Counted from the first letter of the stretch, positions 8,865-21,693 are shown. The stretch: 64,000 bases of DNA from Littorina saxatilis (GCF_037325665.1 NC_090246.1:17964873-18028872), one strand, 5' to 3'. Translations and numbers: made by a program. Notes: generated from the sequence alone by a model not told the origin.

Positions 8865-9887
8865 GTGGTGGGCATTATACTGATCTGTGTGGGCATCGGC
8901 TCCATGGGCACCAGCGGTTTGATCAGTGCCCTCTACTTCACCAACTGCGCCAACCGCGGCGACTCGGGCAACAACTCCTCCGTCACCCCCAAGGGCAAGC
9001 AGGGTCAAGGTCATTCGGGGAACGTCGAGAACGGCAGGGCCGGCACGAGTCAAGGTCGTCCGTCCAGCCACGAAGGTCAAGGTCACCACCGCCACCACGG
9101 CCACCACCTCAACAACGGCTCGACGCCCGGGCGGAACTCACCGGCAGGGTCTCGGCGAGCGGGGTCCCTGCCCAACATCCGACGAACCGCCAACGACCCC
9201 AAAGGCCGTTGCCTGGAGGCGATAGCGGGGAAGGACGGTCCGTCGTACTCTAGGAGCATGTCCACGGGCAGGAACGGCACCTCCCCGAACGTCTCCCGCT
9301 CCCACGGGGGCAAGTCGCGTCACGGGGGCAAGAAGAGTCGTCACCACAACCAGGGTCGCTACAAGAACCCCCTGGCCCCGCACCCGGAAGAGGCCGGCGC
9401 CGAGACTCAGAGTCTCAGCGAGGCCAAATCTCGGTCAGCCTCGGCTACGCGGCGCCAGCTCTTCTCGGAGAAGGAAGGCAGGGTCAACGAAGGGGTCGTC
9501 TTGGATGACGAAGACTGTGCGAAGGGCATGGGGTCGGTGATGTCGGCTTCTTCAGGCTCCTCCGTCACCCCTTCCGTCATCATTACAGTGGACTCGTCTC
9601 ACCTGGACGACGAGGGCTCCCATTCTCATAAGCCCGCCCGACAGGGGGGAGGCCACACCGAGTTCACGCAGCTTTCGGGCGAAACGACCAAGTTCAGTGT
9701 CAGTGAGACAGGGCTGGTGGACGATCGTCGAGAGGACGATTACGACGACGACGACGATGTGATGTACGACGGCGAGGAGAGCGGGAGGATGAGCAGGTCC
9801 ACGGTGGACTCGTCCGACACGCTGGACGAGGGAGCTGAAGATGCCAAGCTGCGACTGGACAAACAGATGGACGAGCTCCTGACGTGA
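8865..9887 (+). CDS. Two-span membrane protein, last exon (second span and cytoplasmic tail)
   Basis: A phase-0 exon of 340 codons plus TGA, entered through a ctgtgcag acceptor (AG 8863-8864). It opens with a second hydrophobic span, VVGIILICVGIGSMGTSGLI and following, then FTNCANRGDSGNNSS. The remaining 300 or so residues look disordered: Gly/Ser/His/Arg-rich (GGKSRHGGKKSRHH), Ser-rich, then acidic (DDRREDDYDDDDDVMYDGEE), ending KLRLDKQMDELLT. Joined to 5928-6104 the product is 399 residues. GC content is clearly higher than in the surroundings and there are no stops over 1 kb, which supports genuine coding. The tail looks cytoplasmic and could be a scaffold or phosphorylation platform (inference). 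Confidence 0.8.
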   Translation: MVGIILICVGIGSMGTSGLISALYFTNCANRGDSGNNSSVTPKGKQGQGHSGNVENGRAGTSQGRPSSHEGQGHHRHHGHHLNNGSTPGRNSPAGSRRAGSLPNIRRTANDPKGRCLEAIAGKDGPSYSRSMSTGRNGTSPNVSRSHGGKSRHGGKKSRHHNQGRYKNPLAPHPEEAGAETQSLSEAKSRSASATRRQLFSEKEGRVNEGVVLDDEDCAKGMGSVMSASSGSSVTPSVIITVDSSHLDDEGSHSHKPARQGGGHTEFTQLSGETTKFSVSETGLVDDRREDDYDDDDDVMYDGEESGRMSRSTVDSSDTLDEGAEDAKLRLDKQMDELLT

Positions 9888-10369
9888 TGACCGGGTGTCT
9901 CTTGTCGTGACGTGATAACTGCGTGTCACTTGTCGTGGACTTTGTGATCCCTGTGAGGCGTGTGCAGTCCCACTCTGATATCTCCAGGCATGAAGAGAGA
10001 AGCCGAAGATGTGAAGAACAGACTGGCCAGACAGATGAAACGGCCATTGACCTAGATACATTCTCTCCAATGGTTTTGTGACAAAGCAAAACCAGGTAAA
10101 CTACCCTTTTACCGTGTAAAGAGTAGTGTCACCGTGCTGTGAAAGCGTGTGCGGTCATTCGGTGGACTCTTTGGCCGTCTTGTCAAATGAAGCGTGTAAC
10201 ACGCTGCCTAAACGCACGTCGAAAGAAACGGACGCAAAGAGAAAAACTGCTAAGCTAATGATGAATCAAATTCTGGCGTTATGTGATGACAGTTTATGTT
10301 ACTGTCCTTTTGTGACCAAGATTACCACTTGGAAAAAAAGCCTTTTAAAAGTACGTAACGCCAAACCTG

Positions 10370-10431
<62 letters not shown>

Positions 10432-11984
10432 TGCAACGTCTTTTTTGTATGCTTTCCTTTGACTCGGTGTCTTTGTACAGTGTGGTATGTGTGTGAGTGT
10501 ACATGTGAAAGCTTGTAAAATACGTATTGGTACTGTGTCTAAGTGTGTTACTATAGACAAATGTTTTTCGTGTGGACTTTTGTTTTAGTTCAAAAGACAT
10601 ATTTTGCAAAGAATTCATAGGGCAAAGTGTGTAATGACTGATGCTTAAACTGCCTGTCATCAGATTTCAGCTGGAACAATTTCCTATGTTCGTTTTTTTA
10701 AATTTTAAAAGCAGGATATCAGAAGCACAAAACATGGAACATTTTTTCAGGGAAATAATTCATATTCCCTTATGGCAGCTTTTACTGATTCCAAAGGGGG
10801 TCAAGACTATAGTTTAATACATTTTTCAAATGTTCACAGGATGATAAATTCCTTTTGCCACAGCTAACAAGTATCACCAAATGTTTTCCCTCGAAGAGGT
10901 GCAGCATAAGAATACAATACGCAACAAAAATGGTTTCATTCATGTTTTGTTTTAATTTATAGGATGTAGAGAAGGGGGGGGGGACGAAGAGAGCGTAGCA
11001 TGGACAGTATTGAAATCTGATCAGTCAAAGAGAAACAGTGTAAGAAGCGGGGGGGGGGGGGGGGGGCTGCAGAAAATGATGTGGACAATTCAGGCTTGGG
11101 ATAAAATGGGATGAAAGACGGCAAAAGACGAACTGCCATGCTAAAACTGTTCTGCCGATTATTCATACAATTATTTGTATAATGTTCATTGCTCACGGGC
11201 ATGTTCAGTTTTGTTCAAGTTCATTTTAAGCCGCTGTGTAACCAGGGCTTTTTATGTCCATGTTCCTGCCCGGCGGCATTAGAGTTGAGTTCATGTCCAT
11301 TGGTTTCATTTACTGGTTTGATATCACGTACGTTCATGTTCATTCGTCACATAATCTGCAGGGAAGATACCGTTTTCGTTTCCACAATTCTGAACAATGC
11401 TGAGTACGATTAGCATTATTTTACCAGTCACTGAAGAACCTCACTGCTGAATATTTGTGCTCAATCATTGTAAAACCGATTCTGTTTACTAAAAAAGGAA
11501 GTGCAAACAAAATCTATGCAAGAATCATCGTTTCAGCTTTGCTTTTTGTGAATTTTTATTATTGCACCATACCCACAGGAAACAAATTCCTAGAGTAAGA
11601 ACCAGTAGGTAAAAGCAAGTCCGAAAACTTTCAATGAAACGCCAAAAGGACCAAGTTATTTTTGTTTCAGCCTTGTACGCCACAGGGGTTGTCAATTTTT
11701 TTTTTAATTAATACTAACTTTAAAAGAAATAATGAGTGACTGCTGACACCAGTTGATCATGTTTAAAATCAAGGATAAGCCATAAATTGTTCATAAAATA
11801 GCTAAAACTCTTCAGCTTCTGGGGGCAAAGCCCCCCAACGGGGCCTTACCCATGTACCCCACAAGGGGTCTACCCCTGGATCCCAGGTTGTAACCCCCCG
11901 CCCCCTTTTCCTCTGGCTTAACTGCTCCGCCCCTGCGCCATACACACTTCTTTTTCAAAATTCTCTCACAAATTTCTTGATTCA
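9888..11984. other. Probable 3' UTR and downstream non-coding DNA
   Basis: Sequence after the TGA of the membrane-protein gene. The first several hundred bases are probably 3' UTR, but I find no convincing AATAAA nearby and cannot place its end. An (ATG)n run lies at 10371-10431 and G-runs at about 10975 and 11050. The minus-strand stretch 11812-11910 is C-rich and otherwise unremarkable. Confidence 0.45.
10371..10431. repeat. (ATG)n microsatellite
   Basis: About 20 uninterrupted copies of the ATG trinucleotide. Confidence 0.95.
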
Positions 11985-12785
11985 CGTTTATATCAATGTT
12001 AATTATCCCTTTCTGTGTTTCGTTTGCATAAACCATGCGCCGTCACTATTTTTAATATGCATTTTTTCTGACATACGTTTGACAGTTTCACGTTTTGGAA
12101 AAAGAAAAAAAACCCACTTGTATGGCCAATGTAACTTTTTCGAAATCATGTATTGCCTTTTTTACATCTTCAAAAACCGGGTTTTGCCAGATAACTGGGG
12201 TTTTTTCGTAAGCCATGCATCTTCGTCTTAACGTTTGTTTGGGTGTTTTTTGTTTCAAAACCAAGCATTGTCAGTTTTACGAACTGTAGATAATGTATTG
12301 TCAGTTTCATGTTTCAAAGACCTTACAGTGTCAATTTCTCGTGTTCATAAACCATGCTGTCACTTTCACGTTTCGTAAACCATTCACTGTTAACTTCGCA
12401 TTTCATAAGCCATAGTCAGTCAGTTTCACGTTTTAGTAAACTGCCAGTTTCACGTTTTATAAATCCACCCACTGTAAATGTTTTCGCAAACCACTTGATG
12501 TCAAGTTCGCGTTTCATAAACCATCTACTATCTGTTTAACCCTTTCCTAAACCATTCGCTGTCAGTTTCACGTTTTATAAACAATTCATTGTTAGCTTCT
12601 CTTCGTAAAGTGTTCGCTGTCAGTTTCAAGTTTCATAAACCCGGCACTGTCAGATTCATGTTTGATAAAACCATGTACCGTCAGTTGCACGTTTCCTAAA
12701 AACATTGCATTGTCAGTCTCACGTTTTTGTTAGCCATGCCCTGTCCATTTGACATTTCATAGGCTATACATTGACAGTACAGCGT
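11985..12785. repeat. Degenerate satellite, period about 33-36 bp
   Basis: Some twenty diverged copies of a unit resembling 'cataaaccatgcactgtcag' plus 'tttcacgttt'. The words gtcagtttcacgtttt, cataaacca and gtaaacca recur with substitutions and small indels across about 800 bp. Divergence between units is high, so the array is old. Confidence 0.75.
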
Positions 12786-14070
12786 GCAGGGTTGTCGTTC
12801 ACCAGGTCATCAGTATAATTGTTCATTAATGCATATAGTGTCATTCTTGTTATTCTAGCGGTTGTGTGTTTGCTTTTGTTGACCTATTCTGTGTTTGTTG
12901 TTTCGATAGCTCTAGTGCGTATACCAAACGTTGAAAGTATTCTTTCTGTTTTTGGTGTAAAATGAAAACTATTTACAGAGGTACATCTTGACTTGAAGTG
13001 ATGTATCTTAATACTTTTCTACAATTCCCCGAAGAGCTCATGTAACACGGCATTACTTAGTATTCTTTTGATGAAAGGATCTCAATTTGTTCAAGTTTTT
13101 GACCCGTTGTCAACGGAATTTTTGTTGCTCATCACATTTTTGAAAGCTTGTGTTTAGTAAGACTGCATATATGTTCTACATTGGATGGTCTCAAAACAAG
13201 AATGCTTATATAACGTAATTATCTAAGTTTGGGTACGATAAAAGAAATTTGACGAACAAAAAACAAAAACAACAACAAATGCTACTGCTGCCTTTTTTTG
13301 GTATGATTCTAAGATTTAATATAAAGATTTTATTTTGCAATCTGTTGGAGGACTTGTATATATGTGCTTTTTCTGAAAGTCCGATGCAGTGTGTATACTC
13401 CTATGCATACTCGTGATTGTGTATTTCTGTGTTTGCAAACGCATATTTTTCTAAGTCACACATGCTATCAATGCAAGAATGTGTTGGAACCCTCCGAACG
13501 GGAGTTTGTATAGTTGCAATGTGTTTCAAGTCTGCATCATTCTTCACAAATATTTTGTTGATATTGCTTGTACACTTAACGACGAGGTGGAGAAATACAC
13601 ACATAAGGATTATATATAATACCATGACACTGTGTACCTGTCTGCGTAACACATCAGTGATCAAAATGGAATGTGTGAGAAATATGTACTTCTGATTATT
13701 CACCGGTGGCCCTTGAGAAGAGACACTTGGATAGCGGTCGCGGAATACTTGATTGAACTCCAATCCTGTCTGTAGAGCTATAAAGGTGTTAAGACAGGAG
13801 TGTGTTTATAGCAGCGTTCATTTCTGATGGCTGCTGATCAACAGAGCAAGAATATATCAAGCATGGCAACTGGGAAGTGTGAAATAATCTGAAAATGACC
13901 TTCTGAGTTCAAAATAGTGATAGCATTCTAAAACTGTTTCTCGAAATCTGCTCATTTGGAGCTTGAGCAAAATCTGATTTCCGCCAAAAGTCTTAATAGC
14001 TTCTCATGAGTGATGTATTGTCAGTTTTGATAAAGCTTGTAAAGAAATGTCATGGGGTTATTGACTTTAT
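12786..14070. other. Unassigned non-coding stretch
   Basis: AT-rich sequence without a supportable exon or repeat assignment. Confidence 0.45.
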
Positions 14071-14463
14071 ATATATCCCCTACCCCCCGCGAGTTAGGGG
14101 TCAGAATTTACCCGATGCTCCCCAGCATGTCGTAAGAGGCGACTAACGGATTCTGTTTCTCCTTTTACCCTTGTTAAGTGTTTCTTGTATAGAATATAGT
14201 CAATGTTTGTAAAGATTTTAGTCAAGCAGTATGTAAGAAATGTTAAGTCCTTTGTACTGGAAACTTGCATTCTCCCAGTAAGGTAATATATTGTACTACG
14301 TTGCAAGCCCCTGGAGCAATTTTTTTATTAGTGCTTTTGTGAGCACGAAACAATTAACAGGTGGCTCTATCCCATCTACCCCCTTTCCCCGTCGCGATAT
14401 AACCTTCAAAGTTGAAAACGACGTTAAACACCAAATAAAGTAAATAAAGTAAATATATCCCCT
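14071..14463 (+). mobile_element. SINE-like element with 11-bp target duplication
   Basis: A 371-bp element (14082-14452) flanked by the identical 11-mer atatatcccct at 14071-14081 and 14453-14463. It begins with accccccgcgagttaggg, includes catgtcgtaagaggcgacta, and ends with ttgaaaacgacgttaaacac then caaa(taaag)n. I know this from memory as an abundant marine-snail repeat. It has no coding capacity and would depend on a LINE for mobility. A 3' fragment of the same family is at 40438. Confidence 0.85.
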
Positions 14464-14540
14464 GCCGATCATGTTTGTTGGAAAGCCAGACAGTATGCAT
14501 ACATTCCTGCTTATGGATACCAGGGCTGTGGCGTAAGAAG

Positions 14541-14630
14541 CAAAAGTGGGCCAAACGCAAAAGTGGGTAAAACCCAAAAGTGGGTAAAACCCAAAAGTGG
14601 GTCAAACCCAAAAGTGGGTCAAACCCAGAC
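14541..14630. repeat. 17-bp tandem repeat of gggtaaaaccc-type boxes
   Basis: Five units of about 17 bp (aaaagtgggtaaaaccc and variants with gggtcaaaccc). Each unit contains a GGGT...ACCC near-palindrome. Confidence 0.85.
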
Positions 14631-14664
14631 GGGAGAGAACAAATTGCGGGGTCTGATCACAAGA

Positions 14665-14740
14665 AATGTCAATTTCAACCAGTCCAACACCGCGGCTGAC
14701 TCCCATCCGGTTGGTAACTTTCTCGTGCACCTCGGCCCTG
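14665..14740. mobile_element. Half of a palindromic MITE-like element
   Basis: Sequence gtcaatttcaaccagtcc ... ctcgtgcacctcggccctg matches one arm of the element at 17681. Only one arm is present here. Confidence 0.5.
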
Positions 14741-15184
14741 TTTTCTCCCATAAGACATCACGCCTGACGGGGAACCACCACACAGATATATATATAAATC
14801 CAGACTTGTCGACAGGACGAGAGAAAAAAAAATTTAAGTGTAGCTTTTCGTCCTCAAAAGCCTATACAACGGATATTAATTTGGTGATGTGTTAAAACAA
14901 TTAGAGCATTCTGTCACTTCGACATATACCAAGAATCAGCCGCCTGCATGCTATCTGTGCAGAATGGGAATTTTCGCTGAATTGATTTGGCAGATTGACA
15001 TAGGTGTCAACGGATAGTTCCCGATGTGCATAGAAAACAGAAGACTGGTGGTGTATGTCTTACTGAACGGGTGAACGTCTGTCACGTGCAAGCATGTGTG
15101 GATCTGTGATCACTGATTCCCATGATCAAGATAATTTGCAGCGTAAGGAAGATATGTTTAAGTATCATGCCTTTTTCAATCGTG

Positions 15185-15199
15185 GTTGTGTGCGTGCGC

Positions 15200-15269
<70 letters not shown>

Positions 15270-15336
15270 ACGGTGTGTGTGTGTGCGCACGCACGTACGT
15301 GTGTGTGTTTGTGTGCGCGCGTGAGTGTGTATGAGA
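15185..15336. repeat. GT microsatellite
   Basis: A long GT run with GCGC and CACG interruptions toward its right end. Confidence 0.9.
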
Positions 15337-15532
15337 GTGAGTGAGTGAATTAATACAGCTCTATTTCCATTAATGAATGAGAACTACGGCTCCACATGTG
15401 CTTATGTAAAACACTGTGATAATTTTGGGTCCATGTTCTTTGCTTTGCGATGTATCTCTGTATACCTTCTACACGTATTCGTCCCACTCGGCCGTTTTCA
15501 TGGGAACTGCTTTCACAACATGAGGTGTGTGT

Positions 15533-15651
<119 letters not shown>

Positions 15652-15902
15652 CTGTGTGTACGTGTGTGTGTGTGTGTTAGGCAGTGCTGTGAGTGAGTGA
15701 TTTAGGCAATAAAATAACTTTTGTGATAACTCTATTTTGTCTCAATAAATTCTGTGAACTAAGGAGCATGCAAAAATTAAGAAAATTGATTACTTTTTTT
15801 CTCTGTTGTTTTGGTGAGTGTTGTCTTTGTAGTTTATGTAGTGTTTAAATTTTCTTTTAACTTTTTGCAAGGGAAAATGAAGCGGCTGTCACTGTCAGAA
15901 TG

Positions 15903-15904
<2 letters not shown>

Positions 15905-15969
<65 letters not shown>

Positions 15970-16010
15970 CCTCTCTCTCTCTCTCTGCCCCCTCTCTCTC
16001 TCTCTCTGCC

Positions 16011-16095
<85 letters not shown>
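15905..16095. repeat. Compound CT then CA microsatellite
   Basis: A CT run with CCCC and TGCC interruptions (15905-16028) passes directly into a pure CA run (16029-16095). Confidence 0.95.
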
Positions 16096-16099
<4 letters not shown>

Positions 16100-16550
16100 G
16101 CAGAGGCTTGTACAGCTCAGCATCTTTTTATTCTATAAATGTTAGCAAACAAAACATTTTCCTTTTCTCTAATTCTACATGACCCACGTTCTCGTTTACG
16201 GGTGCTGGCGTTGAAAGAGAATAGATTGATTTTACAAGTTTAATATGAAACACTAAACACTATACCAATACTCGGAACTACTACTGCACTTACACCATAA
16301 TATGAGAAAATAGGACTGACGTCGAAATCAAAGTTTAAGGCGACCAAGTCATTAAAATATCCGATAGTTTCATTATGGTCATCATTCAACTACTGTTTGT
16401 GTATTTTTCCATTACTTTACAATACCGGTATAGGCAATATCTTGACAAAGTTGTCTTTTGAAGGCTACATGAAGCACACCAATACGATACTTAATAATAC
16501 AACAATACAAAATGAATATATTTTTCAAATACACAAAGAGGACTTACGAC

Positions 16551-17680
<1,130 letters not shown>

Positions 17681-17812
17681 AAGGCCGAGGTGCACGAAGC
17701 GAAACTGGGTTCCATCCAACTGGGTGGGAACAAGCTGCGTGGACTGATTGGTTGAAAATTTACAACAAATTTCAATTTCAACCAATCCGACCCAGCGGCT
17801 GCATACCACTTA
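17681..17812. mobile_element. Palindromic MITE-like element, right arm truncated
   Basis: The left arm starts aaggccgaggtgcacgaagc and runs to gattggttgaaaattt. The facing arm begins aaatttcaatttcaaccaat, so the centre forms a hairpin. The right arm is cut off by the 44-bp array that follows. The single arm at 14665 is the same family. Confidence 0.6.
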
Positions 17813-17825
17813 TTTGAGTAGCACC

Positions 17826-18443
17826 AGAAGTAAATTATAATTACTTGTAGATCATATACCTGTGGTTGCACCAGTACATTATAATTACTTGTAGATCATA
17901 TACCTGTGGTTGCACCAGTACATTATAATTACTTGTAGATAATATACCTGTGGTTGCACCAGTACATTATAATTACTTGTAGATCATATACCTGTGGTTG
18001 CACCAGTACATTATAATTACTTGTGTATCATATACCTGTGGTTGCACCAGTACATTATAATTACTTGTAGATCATATACCTGTGGTTGCACCAGTACATT
18101 ATAATTACTTGTAGATCATATACCTGTGGTTGCACCAGTACATTATAATTACTTGTAGATCATATACCTGTGGTTGCACCAGTACATTATAATTACTTGT
18201 AGATCATATACCTGTGGTTGCACCAGTACATTATAATTACTTGTAGATCATATACCTGTGGTTGCACCAGTACATTATAATTACTTGTAGATCATATACC
18301 TGTGGTTGCACCAGTACATTATAATTACTTGTAGATAATATACCTGTGGTTGCACCAGTACATTATAATTACTTGTAGATCATATACCTGTGGTTGCACC
18401 AGTACATTATAATTACTTGTAGATCATATACCTGTGGTTGCAC
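17826..18443. repeat. 44-bp minisatellite downstream of the cysteine-rich gene
   Basis: About 14 nearly identical copies of a 44-bp unit (cattataattacttgtaga then tcatatacctgtggttgcac then cagta). Only a few positions vary (gatc/gata/tatc). It starts 57 bp beyond the stop codon of the minus-strand gene, so it may be part of that gene's 3' UTR. Read on the minus strand, each unit contains CACAGGTATATG, which resembles a splice donor. Confidence 0.95.
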
Positions 18444-18499
18444 CCATTTTGACTTCGTGCCTCTCAGCCCTGGACATCCTTTTCAAAGAACACCGGCCA

Positions 18500-18771
18500 T
18501 TACTGGGAAAGGGAGAGCAACACCGCCAGCACCAGGGCTGTAACGGGGCAGATAGCACGGAAGGCAGCATTTGTGTAAACATGCTCCTCGTGCATGTAGT
18601 CGACGTCGTGACACCTCTTGCTGTCCAGGTCCATGGAGCACGTGCAATCTGTGAAGACCCCTCTACGCAGCGTGGCGTGGACTGTCATGAAGTCGGGACA
18701 GCACCGCTCTTCAGCGTGTTCACCTCTGCATTTCTCTGTGGCATTCTTGTCGCCACAGGTCGACATGCAAG
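18500..18771 (-). CDS. Cysteine-rich secreted protein A, exon 5 (domain 4 and GPI-like tail)
   Basis: Last coding exon: 272 bp, entered in phase 1 through an atgttgcag acceptor (AG on 18773-18772), ending in TAA at 18502-18500. Domain 4 carries C-x3-C-x8-C-x8-CC-x17-C-x-C-x8-C, with the words ERCCPDF and DCTCSMDLDSKRC. It ends in a hydrophobic stretch (AICPVTALVLAVLLSLSQ) directly before the stop. This is what a GPI-anchor signal looks like, so the protein is probably held on the outer cell surface (inference). The acceptor is unusual: an (ATT)n microsatellite lies only 8 bp upstream of it. Confidence 0.85.
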
Positions 18772-18779
18772 CTGCAACA

Positions 18780-18784
18780 TTAAT

Positions 18785-18883
<99 letters not shown>
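18780..18883. repeat. (AAT)n microsatellite at a splice acceptor
   Basis: About 34 copies of AAT on the plus strand, or (ATT)n on the transcribed strand of the cysteine-rich gene. It occupies the position normally held by the polypyrimidine tract of the last intron. Confidence 0.95.
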
Positions 18884-18952
18884 TGTCAGTAAGTACTGGT
18901 GTCACATGACTGATGTGAACCAGTTGATTGGCTAATGGCGATGCGCTAAAAC

Positions 18953-18981
18953 AGTTAGCGCACTCTTGGAGTGCGCTAACT
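18953..18981. repeat. Short hairpin
   Basis: agttagcgcactc and its complement gagtgcgctaact are separated by three bases: a 13-bp perfect stem inside intron 4 of the cysteine-rich gene. Confidence 0.8.
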
Positions 18982-19044
18982 TTTCCACAGAGCGTATTCT
19001 TCCGCCCTTTGCCTAAGCGAGACTTTGCTCTCATCCTCAGAATT

Positions 19045-19310
19045 AATTAATGACATGTAGCTTATATTCTCCACAATACCAAATGACCATAAATTCCCTG
19101 CTTCTCAATTAAAGCAGAAGTGGGTTTTTTTTTCTGACAGATTGCATGTGCCTGTTCCACAGTGCCACTGATCTAAAAATAGAAGCCGCTGTGTTTCATC
19201 TAATTTTCGCCGACTTGTATAGATTCTTCTCATATGCCGTGTAAGTGGCATGTAGCTTATCATCCACATTACCAAATGATGAGTTAGTATACAATTCCCA
19301 GCGGCTAACA
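19045..19310. repeat. Local duplication within intron 4
   Basis: The word series catgtagcttat, then ccacaataccaaatga, then caattccc appears near 19052-19110 and again, diverged, near 19247-19305. A second duplicated word, cgtgtagggttcagaacgtt, occurs near 19480 and again near 19645. Confidence 0.5.
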
Positions 19311-20099
19311 GAAAACACAAGTGTTATTCCGATAACGTACCAGCTAGACCAGTTTGGAAGACTGACTCGATCGACTCTGTCATACGAAGCAGACTACACA
19401 GAAATACGACTGCATCAGTTCAGTAAATGAATGGTTTCCGAATTATTATTTCAAGGCAAGAACAATCGTAATCGAAAACGTGTAGGGTTCAGAACGTTCT
19501 TACCATAATATATAAGACTTATTACCAGCCTGCCTCATGCGTGCAGACTCAGTGCAGACTGCTAGCATAGCAGACGACATAAACCCCGCTCAGCAAATTA
19601 ACATGTTGGGCAAATGTGAACGAAAAAACGATGGGGATATAATACGTGTAGGGTTCAGAGCATTCTTACCGTTCATATTTAGTATCATACTCCCCGATGA
19701 GTGAAGATACAACACGAGAAATATGCCACATTTATTTTGAAAATGTGCCATCCGTCGAGTCCCGTTTCGAGTCAATTCAAGAGGAGTCACTCCGCACAGT
19801 CAATCCGTCGAAGCTCGACTGGAGGTTTCGAATCGCAAATAACGAAGAGCACAGTCCTTTCTCCGAGTTCAAATGAGGTCTCTCTAAAAGATCATCACTG
19901 TTCAGCTTAACGCTACACTGGAATTTACCAACAGAAATTAAAATGCGTGTGACGAAAGCACGACACACTTGAGACACCCCACACAAAAGTAGATCTTACT
20001 GTACACGACCTGACCACACAGTTATGCCTATTCAAATGCGCGTTGCAAAATGTGCGTTTGGAATCTTCTTTTTTTCTATGGCGGTACTGACAATATCGT

Positions 20100-20245
20100 T
20101 ATTGAAACAATCCCAGTGCACTAAGGGATTTATAGAGCAAATCTCGAAAATAATTATTGAACTCAGCGCTATGCGCTTCGTTCAATAATGAATTTTCTCG
20201 ATTTGCTCTATAAATCCCTTAGTGCACTGGGATGTCTCAATAACT
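20100..20245. mobile_element. Near-perfect 125-bp palindrome (MITE-like)
   Basis: The left arm tcccagtgcactaagggatt continues tatagagcaaatctcg. The right arm is cgatttgctctataaatccc then ttagtgcactggga. The stem is about 50 bp with a loop of about 20 bp around gcgctatgcgc. Such foldback structure is typical of MITEs. It lies in intron 4. Confidence 0.8.
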
Positions 20246-20315
20246 TAAATAATAATCAACATTTATTAATCGCCCCTTCTCGCAAGAGCTCACGGCGATG
20301 TACAATAACAAAACC

Positions 20316-20418
<103 letters not shown>

Positions 20419-20896
20419 TTGGGCATGACGTCACGTGTCCTTGGCCACACGAAAGTACCTTCAAAAAGTGCGTTTTGTGACAGTATGATTATCCTTGATC
20501 CTCAAACAGCGAATTAAACTGAACGATATTTCACTTTTCTTACAGCACTAAGTTTCTTTGCAGTCTTAGCTATGGTGATGTATGATTCCCTTTGAGCCGT
20601 CGAACCCTATTTTAATTCTCAATTCCTGTTCTTAGGGTAGACTCCAGCCTTTAAGATGTGTCCAATATGTTACAATAGTTGAGAGTTTTTGTGTGTGTGT
20701 GTGGGGTGTTTTTTTTTCTCTCTCTCTTTTTCATGTGTCCTAGGTTTGATTTTAAATCTTCTGCTTGGAATAGTTCTGTACAAACCAAACAAGTGATTAT
20801 TCAACGAGTGCATGTAATGACGGAAGAAAGCAGCTTTCAAACCAAGTAGTCAGACTTAGAGCATGCAACTGTAACTAAGCTGAATAATAAACTTAC

Positions 20897-21097
20897 CTAT
20901 CTTGGAACCAGGAATCGGCCTGACGTCATCGATGCACTGCTTGCCGAAGAACTCATGTGTGCACGTGCACGTGGTCGTGTTGTCTTGGTTATGGAGCTGC
21001 ATGCCTCTGCTGCCATAGCAACAGAAGGTTGCTAGGGGTGACACGCAGGCAAGGCTGGGGTGATCGTCACACATCGCGTTATAGCTGCAAGTCTCGC
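20897..21097 (-). CDS. Cysteine-rich secreted protein A, exon 4 (domain 3)
   Basis: A 201-bp exon with phase 1 at both ends: acceptor ttcacacag just above 21097, donor gtaagt at 20896-20891. It encodes one whole domain: C-x5-C-x7-C-x7-CC-x16-C-x-C-x8-C, with words FCCYGSRG and TCTCTHEFFGKQC. Compared with domains 1 and 2 it has an extra cysteine before the CC pair and one after the C-x-C, as in domain 4. N-x-T in DNTTT is a possible glycosylation site. Confidence 0.85.
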
Positions 21098-21376
21098 CTG
21101 TGTGAAGCGAAAAGGAAACATTGAGTGATTTAAAGATAAAAGAGCATTCTTCCGTTTGGGCACATACTGAAAATCAAAATGTGAATTGCCATAATTTACA
21201 TTAGATTAATACAGACAATTATAAAGTGTGCAAAGGCCGCTTCCCTGTGAAGATAGCCTACAACGGACACAATGCTCAAACTAAAAACAAAAGAAAAAAA
21301 CAAAAGAACAAGAGGCGAAGCCATCAAGGCTCACGTAAGAAATCGACAAACAGTAACACAAACTCAATCACTCCGT

Positions 21377-21495
<119 letters not shown>

Positions 21496-21584
21496 GCATA
21501 GGTGAAACTGTGCAAGAAAGCGAGACACTAGATCTAGATCTGTCTGTCTGCATGTAGCCTACTTACATGGACACGACTGCCAAA

Positions 21585-21693
21585 TAGTCTCGGCCCGCTC
21601 AAAATAACAATCACCGAGACTTTCAGTAATTCCATCGCGTGACGTCTAACCCTCGTACGTCATAATGTGACGTCAATGTAATATGACGTCTTC
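21585..21693. repeat. Dispersed repeat, copy 1 (tagtctcggcccgctc family)
   Basis: About 95 bp closely matching 39456-39552: tagtctcggcccgctcaaaa, then taacaatcaccgagactttc, then gcgtgacgtctaaccctc and cataatgtgacgtc. Neither copy has recognisable ends. Confidence 0.8.

Noticed and set aside
9083-10089. Minus-strand frames of 76-172 residues
   Set aside because: Antisense shadows of the GC-rich last exon of the membrane-protein gene; no splice or start context.
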